From NCBI GenBank assembly GCA_947384055.1, contig CANDFO010000038.1, positions 1 through 22,145 of the forward strand: a DNA stretch of 22,145 nucleotides. The letters are read 5' to 3'. Shown one piece after another: positions 15,016 through 21,662 of the stretch. Made by a program: the position numbers and the translations under genes. Numbering within the stretch: the first letter of the stretch is position 1; each line of letters opens with the position of its first letter. The stretch comes from an uncultured Flavonifractor sp. (GTDB lineage: Bacteria > Bacillota > Clostridia > Oscillospirales > Oscillospiraceae). A model generated the notes under the pieces. The model searched no databases. It worked only from the letters and a program-made list of their open reading frames with translations, and was not told the origin of the DNA.

Positions 15016-15846
15016 TCAAACGGCCACGGGAATAACGGCGTCCAGGGGATGGAAGCGGTAGTCCTTCAGCCGGAGGCTGTCCGCCGTAAAGTCGTAAAAA
15101 TCCGTCGCCGCCGGGTCCATCCACAGCCGGGGGGCCGGGTAGGGCTCCCGGCGGAGGAGCTCTTCCACAATGGGCACGTGACGGTCGTAAATGTGGGCGT
15201 CGGCGATTACGTGGACCAGCTCTCCGGGCACCAGGCCGGACACCCGGGCCATCATGCACAGCAGGGCGGCATACTGCATCACGTTCCAGCCGTTGGCGGT
15301 GAGCATATCCTGAGAGCGCTGGTTGAGCACGGCGTTGAGCACATTGCCCGACACATTGAAGGTCATGGACCAGGCGCAGGGGTAGAGCGCCATCTCATGG
15401 AGGTCCTGGTGATTGTACAGGCTGGTGATAATCCGCCGGGAGGCGGGGTTGTGCTTCAAGTCGTAGAGCACCCGGTCCACCTGGTCAAACTCCCCCTCGG
15501 GATACCGGTGCTTTACCCCCAGCTGATAGCCGTAGGCCTTGCCGATGGAGCCGCTCCCGTCGGCCCAGGCATCCCAGATATGACTGTTCAGCTCGCGGAT
15601 GTTGTTGGACTTCTTCTGCCAGATCCACAGCAGCTCGTCCACCGCGCTTTTGAAGGCCATGCGGCGGATGGTCTGGACCGGGAATTCCTCCCGCAGGTCG
15701 TAGCGGTTGACAATACCGAACAGCTTAATGGTGTGGGCGGCGGAGCCGTCCTCCCACCGGGGGCGGACCGGCAGTCCGGTGTCCCAAACCCCGCGGCTCA
15801 GAATCTCCCTGCAATTTTGAATAAACAATGTGTCGGCACGGCTCAC
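15016..15846 (-). CDS. thyA: Thymidylate synthase (phi3T/Bacillus ThyA type)
   Basis: The 276-residue product converts dUMP to dTMP with methylene-THF. The catalytic Cys is Cys157 in MALYPCAWSM. Also seen are the arginine pair in NPASRRIITSLYN, the dUMP-contacting QRSQD and the DAHIYDRH segment. The N-terminal spacing and the ELLWIWQKKSN and HIWDAW words match the phi3T-like group rather than the E. coli group. I chose GTG at 15844-15846 because AAGGAG lies upstream and the homologous N-terminus begins there; the frame extends to 15924 but that would overlap the promoter. It is the first gene of thyA-folA-NUDIX. Confidence 0.96.
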   Translation of the reverse strand: MSRADTLFIQNCREILSRGVWDTGLPVRPRWEDGSAAHTIKLFGIVNRYDLREEFPVQTIRRMAFKSAVDELLWIWQKKSNNIRELNSHIWDAWADGSGSIGKAYGYQLGVKHRYPEGEFDQVDRVLYDLKHNPASRRIITSLYNHQDLHEMALYPCAWSMTFNVSGNVLNAVLNQRSQDMLTANGWNVMQYAALLCMMARVSGLVPGELVHVIADAHIYDRHVPIVEELLRREPYPAPRLWMDPAATDFYDFTADSLRLKDYRFHPLDAVIPVAV

Positions 15847-15875
15847 AGGCGCACGCTCCTTTCCGTGATAATTCC

Positions 15876-15904
15876 ATGATAGCACAAAATCTTGCCTTTG
15901 GACA
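15876..15904 (-). promoter_or_regulatory. Promoter of the thyA operon
   Basis: Reverse-strand -10 TATCAT (15876-15881), 17-bp spacer and weak -35 TGTCCA (15899-15904). It overlaps the divergent promoter of the plus-strand membrane protein gene. Confidence 0.6.
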
Positions 15905-15921
15905 GAGCAATGTGGTATAAT
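15892..15921 (+). promoter_or_regulatory. Promoter of the small membrane protein gene
   Basis: Plus-strand -35 TTGCCT (15892-15897), 18-bp spacer and perfect -10 TATAAT (15916-15921). The leader to the ATG at 16026 is about 100 nt and GC-rich. Confidence 0.72.
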
Positions 15922-16025
15922 CAAACGGCTTGCAACGGATTGCGGATTCTTTTTAAATGCCCCGGCCGCTGTGCCGCGGTTGGGGGGTGCGGCGGCCCGG
16001 ACCGCTGCCGGAGGAGGAGTGTCCT

Positions 16026-16508
16026 ATGAATTACAATGAGGCGGAAAAGCGGGGTCGCAGGCTGCTGCTGGCTCTGCTTGCACTGAATCTGCTGCTGGCC
16101 CTGGCGGGCCCGGCGTATTCTCTGATTGTCTATGGAGCCGCCCAAATCGGAGTTGTGCTGGCCGGCCTTCTGGTCCTTCAGCTGCCTTTCCTGGTGATTC
16201 TGTGGTCCATCTGGCGGGGGAGCTGGCCGGGGCTGGCCCTGGTCTGCGTCTCCGTGGTCGTGGGCGTGGGGGAGCTGGTCGGGGCGCTCCAGTTCGGCGG
16301 CATGGCGGCCATGAATTCCGCTCTCATGCTCCAGGCGGTGACGCTGCTGGCCCGGGGCACTCTGCTGCTGGCCGTGTTCCAGCACTACGAGGTGGGCTGC
16401 TGGTGGAGCGTCTGCCAGGCCCGCCGCAGGCGGCGGGACCTGATTATAGAGATAGTCCTCTTTGTCCTGGCCGTGTTGGTCAGCCACGGGGCAGGGCTGC
16501 TGGTCTGA
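16026..16508 (+). CDS. Small unknown membrane protein (four to five helices)
   Basis: The 160-residue product is almost wholly hydrophobic. After a charged N-terminus (MNYNEAEKRGRR), helices lie at about residues 12-30, 33-54, 64-82 and 90-112 (approximate), with a final one at about 140-158. A basic loop QARRRRRD precedes the last helix, so its flanks are likely cytoplasmic. I recognise no family. The ATG at 16026-16028 follows GGAGGAGGAG; a start 69 bases upstream would add a Pro/Arg-rich stretch with no helix and is rejected. It has its own promoter and converges on guaA with only 17 bp between stop codons, where no terminator stem is evident. Confidence 0.8.
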   Translation: MNYNEAEKRGRRLLLALLALNLLLALAGPAYSLIVYGAAQIGVVLAGLLVLQLPFLVILWSIWRGSWPGLALVCVSVVVGVGELVGALQFGGMAAMNSALMLQAVTLLARGTLLLAVFQHYEVGCWWSVCQARRRRRDLIIEIVLFVLAVLVSHGAGLLV

Positions 16509-16525
16509 CGCCCCCTCCGGAACGG

Positions 16526-18067
16526 CTACTCAAATTCCACCGTAGCCGGCGGCTTACTCGTAATATCGTACAGCACCCGGTTGATATGGGGCACCTCATT
16601 GACAATGCGCACGCTCACCCGGTCCAGCACGTCCCAGGGAATCCGGGTCCAGGCGGCGGTCATAAAGTCGCTGGTGGTGACACTGCGCAGGGCTACCGCG
16701 TAGTCATAGGTCCGTCCGTCTCCCTGGACGCCCACGGAGCGCAGATTGGTCAGCACCGCGAAATACTGGTCCATGGCCCCCTCCAGACCGGCCCTGGCAA
16801 TCTCCTCCCGGAAAATAAAGTCGGCCAGCCGAAGCTGGTCGGCTTTTTCCTTGGTCACATCCCCGATGATGCGGATGGCCAGGCCGGGACCCGGAAAAGG
16901 CTGGCGGGAGACCAGGTATTCCGGCAGGCCCAGCTCCCGGCCCAGCTGACGGACCTCATCCTTGAACAACAGGCGCAGAGGCTCTATGATCTCCCGAAAC
17001 TCCACGTGGTCCGGCAGACCGCCCACGTTGTGGTGGCTCTTGATCACCGCCGCGTTCCCCGCCCCGGACTCGATCACATCGGGATAGATGGTCCCCTGGG
17101 CCAGGAAGTCCACTTTGCCGGTCTTTTTCGCCTCCTCCTCAAAAATCCGGATGAACTCCGCGCCGATGAGCTTCCGCTTGCGCTCGGGCTCATCCACTCC
17201 GGCCAGCTTCAGCAGAAACCGGGTTTCGGCGTCCACCCGTACAAAGTTCAGGTCCCACTGGGCAAAGGCGGCCTCCACCTCGTCCCCCTCGTTGAGCCGC
17301 ATCAGGCCGTGGTCTACAAATACGCAGGTAAGCTGGTTTCCCACGGCCTCCGCCAGCAGAGCCGCCGCCACCGACGAGTCCACTCCGCCGGACAGAGCCA
17401 GCAATACCCTGCCGTTGCCGATCTTCTCCCGCAGGGCGCGGACGGCGTCGCTCTTGTAGTCCCCCATGGTCCAGTCGCCCCGGGCCTTGCAGACCTCATA
17501 GAGGAAGCTGCGGAGCATGGCAAGGCCGTGCTCGGTGTGGTCCACCTCCGGGTGGAACTGGACGCCGTAAAAGCCCCGGGTCTCGTCAGCAATGGCGGCA
17601 TTGGGACAGCGGGCGGAGCGGGCGGCGACAGTAAAGCCCGGCGGCACCCGGGCCATATAATCCCCGTGGCTCATCCAGGAGACGCCCTCCTCCGGCAGGC
17701 CCCGGAAGAGCGCGCAGGAGGTGTCGTACCAGGTGTCCGTCCTGCCGTATTCCCGGGCGGAGTCCTCCTGGGCGGCCGTCACCTGACCGCCCAGGGTGTG
17801 GGCCATCAGCTGGCAGCCGTAGCAGATGCCCAGGATAGGTACGCCCCAGGTAAAGATATCCGGGTCCACCCGGGGGGCGGCTTCCAGATAGACGCTGCCG
17901 GGTCCCCCGGTGAAGATGATGCCGATGGGCTTTATGGCCTTCAGCTCCGGCAGCGGGGTAGCGCTGGGCTTGACCTCGCAGTACACGCCGCATTCCCGCA
18001 CCCGGCGGGCAATGAGCTGGTTGTACTGCCCGCCGAAATCCAGGACGATCACGGTTTGATGGGACAT
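16526..18067 (-). CDS. guaA: GMP synthase (glutamine-hydrolysing)
   Basis: The 513-residue enzyme makes GMP from XMP, ATP and glutamine. The class I amidotransferase domain has the nucleophile Cys82 in GICYGCQ and the His172/Glu174 pair in VQFHPEVDH. The ATP pyrophosphatase domain follows, with P-loop LSGGVDSS and the LAQGTIYPDVIES and RQPFPGPGLAIRIIGDVT segments. The C-terminal dimerisation domain ends IVNEVPHINRVLYDITSKPP. The length equals that of Bacillus GuaA. I chose ATG at 18065-18067 with GAAGAAGG upstream; a TTG two codons earlier is possible but too near the ribosome site. The predicted transcript has a leader of about 300 nt that carries an inverted-repeat element. Confidence 0.98.
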   Translation of the reverse strand: MSHQTVIVLDFGGQYNQLIARRVRECGVYCEVKPSATPLPELKAIKPIGIIFTGGPGSVYLEAAPRVDPDIFTWGVPILGICYGCQLMAHTLGGQVTAAQEDSAREYGRTDTWYDTSCALFRGLPEEGVSWMSHGDYMARVPPGFTVAARSARCPNAAIADETRGFYGVQFHPEVDHTEHGLAMLRSFLYEVCKARGDWTMGDYKSDAVRALREKIGNGRVLLALSGGVDSSVAAALLAEAVGNQLTCVFVDHGLMRLNEGDEVEAAFAQWDLNFVRVDAETRFLLKLAGVDEPERKRKLIGAEFIRIFEEEAKKTGKVDFLAQGTIYPDVIESGAGNAAVIKSHHNVGGLPDHVEFREIIEPLRLLFKDEVRQLGRELGLPEYLVSRQPFPGPGLAIRIIGDVTKEKADQLRLADFIFREEIARAGLEGAMDQYFAVLTNLRSVGVQGDGRTYDYAVALRSVTTSDFMTAAWTRIPWDVLDRVSVRIVNEVPHINRVLYDITSKPPATVEFE

Positions 18068-18107
18068 AAGCAAATCCTTCTTCCTTCAAATTTTCCCTGC
18101 CTTAGAA

Positions 18108-18260
18108 CCTGTATTCACAACCGGGGAATGCTGGATGGGCGGGGATTTTCCCGCCAGACAGGGAGATGTTCCGCAGCCATCCTGACGGATGGCAAGGAAA
18201 AGCGACGCAGTATGGCGGGAAAAGACCGCTCAGTCGGCGTTCAACCGTTGTGAATGCAGG
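18108..18260. repeat. 153-bp nested inverted-repeat element (MITE-like) in the guaA leader
   Basis: The terminal inverted repeats are CCTGTATTCACAACCG (18108-18123) and its near-complement CCGTTGTGAATGCAGG (18245-18260). Inside is a perfect 11-bp pair, TTTTCCCGCCA near 18147-18157 and TGGCGGGAAAA near 18213-18223. At the centre is a perfect 7-bp hairpin, GCCATCC-TGAC-GGATGGC (about 18176-18193). The whole could fold as one long interrupted hairpin. It holds no gene. Its right half recurs at 522-570. Its origin as a non-autonomous mobile element is inference; no target duplication is obvious. Confidence 0.7.
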
Positions 18261-18376
18261 TTTTTACAGTTCAGAGCGGAGACGGGCGGGTCATGCGGCC
18301 GAAAGGTCCGTCCGGACAGCGTCCTGCGTTTATGTGCACAGGCTTTTCCATGCGCCTCCGAAACACGGACACCGCC

Positions 18377-18404
18377 ATTATAGCACAGTCGAGAAAAATT
18401 ACAA
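18377..18404 (-). promoter_or_regulatory. Promoter of guaA
   Basis: Reverse-strand -10 TATAAT (18377-18382), 16-bp spacer and -35 TTGTAA (18399-18404). It lies back to back with the plus-strand promoter that begins at 18412. The leader from here to guaA (about 18068-18370) has no recognisable purine riboswitch core. Confidence 0.7.
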
Positions 18405-18411
18405 TCAGCCC

Positions 18412-18440
18412 TTGCGATTCTTCGGCATCCGTACTATACT
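18412..18440 (+). promoter_or_regulatory. Promoter of the AIM24-family gene
   Basis: Plus-strand -35 TTGCGA (18412-18417), 17-bp spacer and -10 TATACT (18435-18440), giving a short leader of about 25 nt with AGAAGGAGG before the ATG. Confidence 0.78.
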
Positions 18441-18472
18441 GAACCCATCAATCAGAAGGAGGCGGTGCAGCA

Positions 18473-19150
18473 ATGCAGTATAAAATTCTTGGCGAGCCCA
18501 TGCCGGTGGTGGTCTGTGACCTGAACAGCGGCGAGTCCATGATCACCGAAAAAGGTTCCATGGTGTGGATGAGCCCCAATATGAAGATGGAGACCTCCGC
18601 CGGGGGACTGGGCAAGGCCTTCGGGCGCATGTTCTCCGGGGAGGCCATGTTCCAAAACATCTATACCGCTCAGGGTGGCGCGGGCATGATCGCTTTCGCC
18701 TCCAGTTTCCCCGGCTCCATCCGGGCGGTGCAGATTTCACCCGACCGGCCCGTCGTGGTACAGAAGAGCGGCTTCCTGGCCTCCGAGCAGGGGGTGGAGC
18801 TGTCGGTGTTCTTCCAAAAGAAGGCCGGGGCCGGGTTCTTTGGCGGCGAGGGCTTCATCATGCAGAAGCTCTCCGGCAGCGGCATGGCGTTTCTGGAGAT
18901 TGACGGCTACGCGGTGGAGTATGACCTGGGCCCCGGACAGCAGATGGTAATCGACACGGGCAACCTGGCTATGATGGACGCCACCTGCACCATTGACATA
19001 CAGAGCGTCAAGGGCATCAAAAATGCTCTCTTCGGCGGCGAGGGGCTCTTTAATACCGTCGTCACCGGGCCGGGAAAAATTGTCCTTCAGACAATGCCCA
19101 TCAGCAGCGTCGCCTCCTCTCTCTCCCCCTTCTTCTCCTCCGGCAGCTGA
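18473..19150 (+). CDS. AIM24 / TIGR00266-family protein
   Basis: The 225-residue protein matches the TIGR00266/AIM24 family, which has a tandem beta-barrel fold. Landmarks are the opening MQYKILGEPMPVVVCDL, the GGLGKAFGRMFSGE loop, the SFPGSIRAVQI strand, the FFGGEGFIMQKLSG loop and the closing EGLFNTVVTGPGKIVLQTMP. Bacterial members are often found next to tellurium-resistance-like or membrane-stress genes but have no firm function. It has no signal peptide or membrane helix, so it is probably cytoplasmic. The ATG has AGAAGGAGG upstream. The strong hairpin just after the stop is a likely terminator, so the gene is probably transcribed alone. Confidence 0.93.
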   Translation: MQYKILGEPMPVVVCDLNSGESMITEKGSMVWMSPNMKMETSAGGLGKAFGRMFSGEAMFQNIYTAQGGAGMIAFASSFPGSIRAVQISPDRPVVVQKSGFLASEQGVELSVFFQKKAGAGFFGGEGFIMQKLSGSGMAFLEIDGYAVEYDLGPGQQMVIDTGNLAMMDATCTIDIQSVKGIKNALFGGEGLFNTVVTGPGKIVLQTMPISSVASSLSPFFSSGS

Positions 19151-19158
19151 TATTTTCA

Positions 19159-19426
19159 GAAACAGCAGAGACGCCCGGGCAAAAGCCCGGGCGTCTCTGT
19201 CTGTCGAAAAAGGCCTTTGGCCTTTTTCGACAGAGGGGATACGGCCTGCCGCGCGCACCCTTTGGGCACACTTGCAGGCCGAGAAGTGTCATTTTCGAGG
19301 CACATGTCCCCGAAAATGACCAATTTTGACTTTGTTTTGCCGCCCTTGGGCGGCAAAACTCTGCGAGGCCTTCCCGTAGGGGACGTCTTTTGACAGTCTG
19401 AGAAGCCCGGGCGTCTCTGCTGTTTC
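19159..19426. repeat. 268-bp array of perfect hairpins closed by a 22-bp inverted repeat
   Basis: Outer arms 19159-19180 and 19405-19426 are perfect 22-bp complements. Inside, in order: the left arm re-pairs locally (19166-19199, 15 bp, loop AAAA); 19200-19234 (16 bp, loop TTT); 19242-19249 with 19274-19281 (8 bp, CGGCCTGC); 19288-19297 with 19311-19320 (10 bp, GTCATTTTCG); and 19334-19359 (12 bp, GTTTTGCCGCCC). A weak TCCC/GGGA stem follows. Nothing here reads as a credible protein on either strand. It fills most of the 19151-19569 gap between the AIM24 gene and the HxlR gene. Confidence 0.85.
19166..19199 (+). terminator. Likely terminator of the AIM24 gene
   Basis: Perfect 15-bp GC-rich stem (CAGAGACGCCCGGGC and its complement) with an AAAA loop, 15 bp after the stop codon. 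No long T-run follows directly, but the next stem in the array contains one (CCTTTTTCG). Confidence 0.6.
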
Positions 19427-19491
19427 GCGGCGTTTTGTCTGCGCTGCCTGCGTGGTCCGCCGGTCATGGCAAAAAACATTCTTTCTGCACC

Positions 19492-19521
19492 TTGACCGCC
19501 CTACAGAAAACACCGTAAAAT
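19492..19521 (+). promoter_or_regulatory. Promoter of the HxlR-type regulator gene
   Basis: Plus-strand -35 TTGACC (19492-19497), 18-bp spacer and -10 TAAAAT (19516-19521), directly to the right of the hairpin array. Confidence 0.68.
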
Positions 19522-19569
19522 AGAGCTGTACGGCACGCTTTGGAAATGAACAGACAGGAGGATGCCGCA

Positions 19570-19893
19570 ATGGAGACAAAGACTTTGCCCGCCTGCCCGG
19601 TAGAGACGACGTTAACCCTGATCAGTGACAAATGGAAGGTGCTGATTCTCCGGGACTTGCTGCCGGGGACAAAGCGATTTGGGGAATTGAAAAAGTCCGT
19701 TGGCAACGTAAGCCAAAAGGTACTGACCGCGCAGCTCCGGCAGATGGAGGAGAGCGGTCTGGTCGTCCGGACCGTCTATCCGGAGATACCGCCGCATGTC
19801 GAGTACGCGCTGACGGAGTTGGGGCACAGCCTGGAGCCGGTTTTAAACGCCCTGCGGGATTGGGGAGAGGCGTATCAGACGAAAAACGCGTAA
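19570..19893 (+). CDS. HxlR-family transcriptional regulator
   Basis: The 107-residue protein is a single winged-helix domain with the HxlR signature: a Cys near the N-terminus (Cys9 in PACPVETTL), then ISDKWKVLILRDLLPGTKRF, the recognition region VSQKVLTAQLRQMEESGLV and the wing VYPEIPPHVEYALTELG. Members are dimeric DNA-binding regulators, often redox- or aldehyde-responsive through the N-terminal Cys. I chose ATG at 19570 with AGGAGG eight bases upstream; an ATG ten codons earlier lies before that site. The usual divergently transcribed oxidoreductase target is absent; the neighbour on the left is the hairpin array. After the stop, a nested stem (19896-19932) precedes the TepA-like gene. 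Confidence 0.94.
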   Translation: METKTLPACPVETTLTLISDKWKVLILRDLLPGTKRFGELKKSVGNVSQKVLTAQLRQMEESGLVVRTVYPEIPPHVEYALTELGHSLEPVLNALRDWGEAYQTKNA

Positions 19894-19963
19894 AAGCCCG
19901 GCGGCAGTGCATACCGCCTCTCAAAAGCGGGCAAACTTGGCCCAGCAGATGGGAGGCGGCAGG

Positions 19964-20698
19964 ATGGACGAACCAAGACCCTTTACAGAGCCCGAGGAGC
20001 AGGACAGCGGATTTCCGTGCGGTCCGCAGCAGATTGTAGACATGGGTTCCACCACCATCAAAACGGAGCGGGGAACCATCCATACTCTGACCATCGTGGG
20101 GCAGATTGAGGGCCATCAGCTCCTGCCGCCCACGGTCAAGACCACCAAATATGAACACGTGATGCCCCTGCTGGCGGCGCTGGAGGAGAGCGCCGAGGTT
20201 GACGGCCTGCTGGTGCTGCTGAACACCGTAGGGGGCGACATTGAGGCGGGGCTTGGCATCGCGGAGCTCATTGCCAGCATGACCAAGCCTACGGTCTCCC
20301 TGGTGCTGGGGGGCGGGCACTCCATTGGCGTACCTCTGGCGGTGTCCGCCAAACGGTCGTTTATCGCCCCCTCCGCCGCCATGACCATTCACCCGGTACG
20401 GCTCAACGGCCTGGTGATCGGGGTACCCCAGACCTTTAACTATTTTGAGCGCATTCAGGAGCGGATTACCCAATTTGTCACCAGCAACAGCGCCGTGGAC
20501 CGGGAAACCTTCATCCGTCTGATGCTCCAGACAGGAGAGCTGGCCGCCGATGTGGGCAGCGTGATCTACGGAGAAGAGGCGGTAGGCATCGGCCTGATTG
20601 ACGAGATCGGCGGTCTGTCCTCCGCCCTGGCCTGTCTCCACGGGATGATGGACCGGGCGCGGGAGGAGCGGGAGGCCCGGGAAAAGGAGGCCGAATAA
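19964..20698 (+). CDS. TepA/YmfB-like ClpP-fold serine protease
   Basis: The 244-residue protein has the ClpP/crotonase fold with the TepA (YmfB) pattern: LLVLLNTVGGDIEAGLGIAE, then catalytic Ser120 in GGGHSIGVPLAVSAK and His143 in MTIHPVR, followed by GVPQTFNYFERIQERI. Bacillus YmfB/TepA was first named a translocation-enhancing protein and later linked to degradation of small spore proteins; neither role can be confirmed here. There is no signal peptide. The C-terminal tail is charged (RAREEREAREKEAE). The ATG at 19964 has GGGAGG upstream and lies 70 bp after the HxlR gene, possibly in the same transcript. The stop codon lies within the terminator stem shared with the sortase gene. Confidence 0.93.
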   Translation: MDEPRPFTEPEEQDSGFPCGPQQIVDMGSTTIKTERGTIHTLTIVGQIEGHQLLPPTVKTTKYEHVMPLLAALEESAEVDGLLVLLNTVGGDIEAGLGIAELIASMTKPTVSLVLGGGHSIGVPLAVSAKRSFIAPSAAMTIHPVRLNGLVIGVPQTFNYFERIQERITQFVTSNSAVDRETFIRLMLQTGELAADVGSVIYGEEAVGIGLIDEIGGLSSALACLHGMMDRAREEREAREKEAE

Positions 20699-20742
20699 CC
20701 GCCTGCGCCTCCAGCGGGCCGGACGGCGCGGCGGGCGGTTAT
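20695..20742. terminator. Bidirectional terminator shared by the TepA-like and sortase genes
   Basis: Perfect 9-bp stem ATAACCGCC (20695-20703) with GGCGGTTAT (20734-20742), with an inner GCGCC/GGCGC pair. The arms contain the stop codons of both convergent genes (20696-20698 plus, 20739-20741 minus). Five T follow on the plus strand at about 20749-20753, and CCTTTT follows on the minus strand. Confidence 0.72.
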
Positions 20743-21551
20743 CTGTGCTTTTTGGCCCGCCTGTACTCCGTCCACAGCCAGAGGAGCAGCGCCGGCCCCG
20801 CCGCCAGCACCCCAAAGGCCGGGTCCAGCCGCTGAGCGTCCACGCCCGGCCCGGGAACAGGGCCCTCCGGAAGCGCAGTCCGGCGTCCCCGCACCAGCAG
20901 CCGGTGGGAATTGACCCCGTAGGGGGTGCAGGTGAGCAGCGTGCACAGGTCCCGGCCGGGAAGGGGCACCAGACTGCGGAAGTCGTCCGGCTCCACAACC
21001 AGAATCTGGTCCACCTCGTAGGCCAGGGTTTCCCCCAGCACATGGAGAAAGAACAGGTCCCCCTCCGCCAGCTGGTCCAGGTCGGTCAGGAGCCGGGCCC
21101 CGGGCAGCCCCCGGTGCCCGGTGAGAACGCAGTGCGTATCCGGGCCGCCTACCGGCAGGGCGCTGCCCTCCAGATGGCCCACCCCGTTCTGGAGGACGGC
21201 GGCGTCTATGCCGTGGCAGATGGGCAGCTCCACCTGGATTTTTGGGATTTCCAGATACCCCATTATGCCGGAGGAGGACAGGTTCAGCAGAGAGCTGTAC
21301 TGCCGGTGCTCCTCACGGGTGGGAACAGTCTGGAGCTGCCGGGGCGCCAGACCTTGGTTATACGTTTCCGCCTCCCGCCGCAGACGGCCGCGGACCTCCC
21401 GGTCCAGCTGGGCCGCCTGCCGGACATATCCTGCTGCCGCCTGGGACTGGCGGTGGGCATTCCAGCGACTGCTGACCGCCGGATAGAGCATCACGCCGGC
21501 TCCCGTCAGCAGGAGAAACAGCGGAAAAAGCCGCGACAGCCGCCGCTTCAA
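20739..21551 (-). CDS. Class C sortase
   Basis: The 270-residue product is a transpeptidase of the pilin-polymerising type. It has an N-terminal helix (about 8-25), the sortase beta-barrel with SGIMGYLEIPKIQVELPI, catalytic His146 in TGHRGLP, Cys208 in LLTCTPYGVN and Arg217 in SHRLLVRG, and a C-terminal membrane helix (about 247-261) followed by basic residues. Class C enzymes usually carry a DPF/DPW 'lid' motif before the barrel; I see none in APRQLQTVPTREEHRQYSSL. I chose TTG at 21549-21551 because it gives the usual MKRRLSRLFPLFLLL start, with GGCGG upstream; an earlier TTG (21621-21623) lies in a palindrome. No LPXTG-type substrate or pilin gene is in the window. Confidence 0.9.
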   Translation of the reverse strand: MKRRLSRLFPLFLLLTGAGVMLYPAVSSRWNAHRQSQAAAGYVRQAAQLDREVRGRLRREAETYNQGLAPRQLQTVPTREEHRQYSSLLNLSSSGIMGYLEIPKIQVELPICHGIDAAVLQNGVGHLEGSALPVGGPDTHCVLTGHRGLPGARLLTDLDQLAEGDLFFLHVLGETLAYEVDQILVVEPDDFRSLVPLPGRDLCTLLTCTPYGVNSHRLLVRGRRTALPEGPVPGPGVDAQRLDPAFGVLAAGPALLLWLWTEYRRAKKHR

Positions 21552-21611
21552 CGGAAAACCGCCGGGCGGGGACGTCCGGAAGCAGAGCGGGCAGGGCAGT
21601 TGAACCCTTTT

Positions 21612-21658
21612 GGCGGAAAGCAATGCTTTCCGCCGCAGTCCCCGGGGACTGCGGCGGA
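21612..21658. terminator. Two overlapping perfect palindromes after the Cys/His-repeat gene
   Basis: The first is a 23-nt palindrome (21612-21634, arm GGCGGAAAGCA). The second is a 30-bp perfect palindrome (21629-21658, arm TCCGCCGCAGTCCCC). They share 21629-21634, so only one can form fully at a time. The second starts 5 bp after the stop codon of the Cys/His gene, but T-runs lie only on the plus-strand side (GTTTTTAC), so it is an imperfect terminator for minus-strand transcription towards the sortase. Confidence 0.6.
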
Positions 21659-21662
21659 GTTT

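Noticed and set aside
15847..15924. Extended start for thyA.
   Set aside because: It would overlap the promoter elements; GTG at 15844-15846 has AAGGAG and matches the family N-terminus.
18068..18370. Purine (guanine) riboswitch in the guaA leader.
   Set aside because: I could not find the conserved three-way-junction core or paired loops; the main structure is the inverted-repeat element.
19156..19479. Short minus-strand open frames within the hairpin array.
   Set aside because: They are composed of the inverted repeats themselves, with no ribosome site or family similarity.
21552..21623. Upstream TTG start for the sortase (24 more residues).
   Set aside because: The codon lies inside a palindrome with no ribosome site, and the extra residues precede the normal MKRRL-like start of class C sortases.
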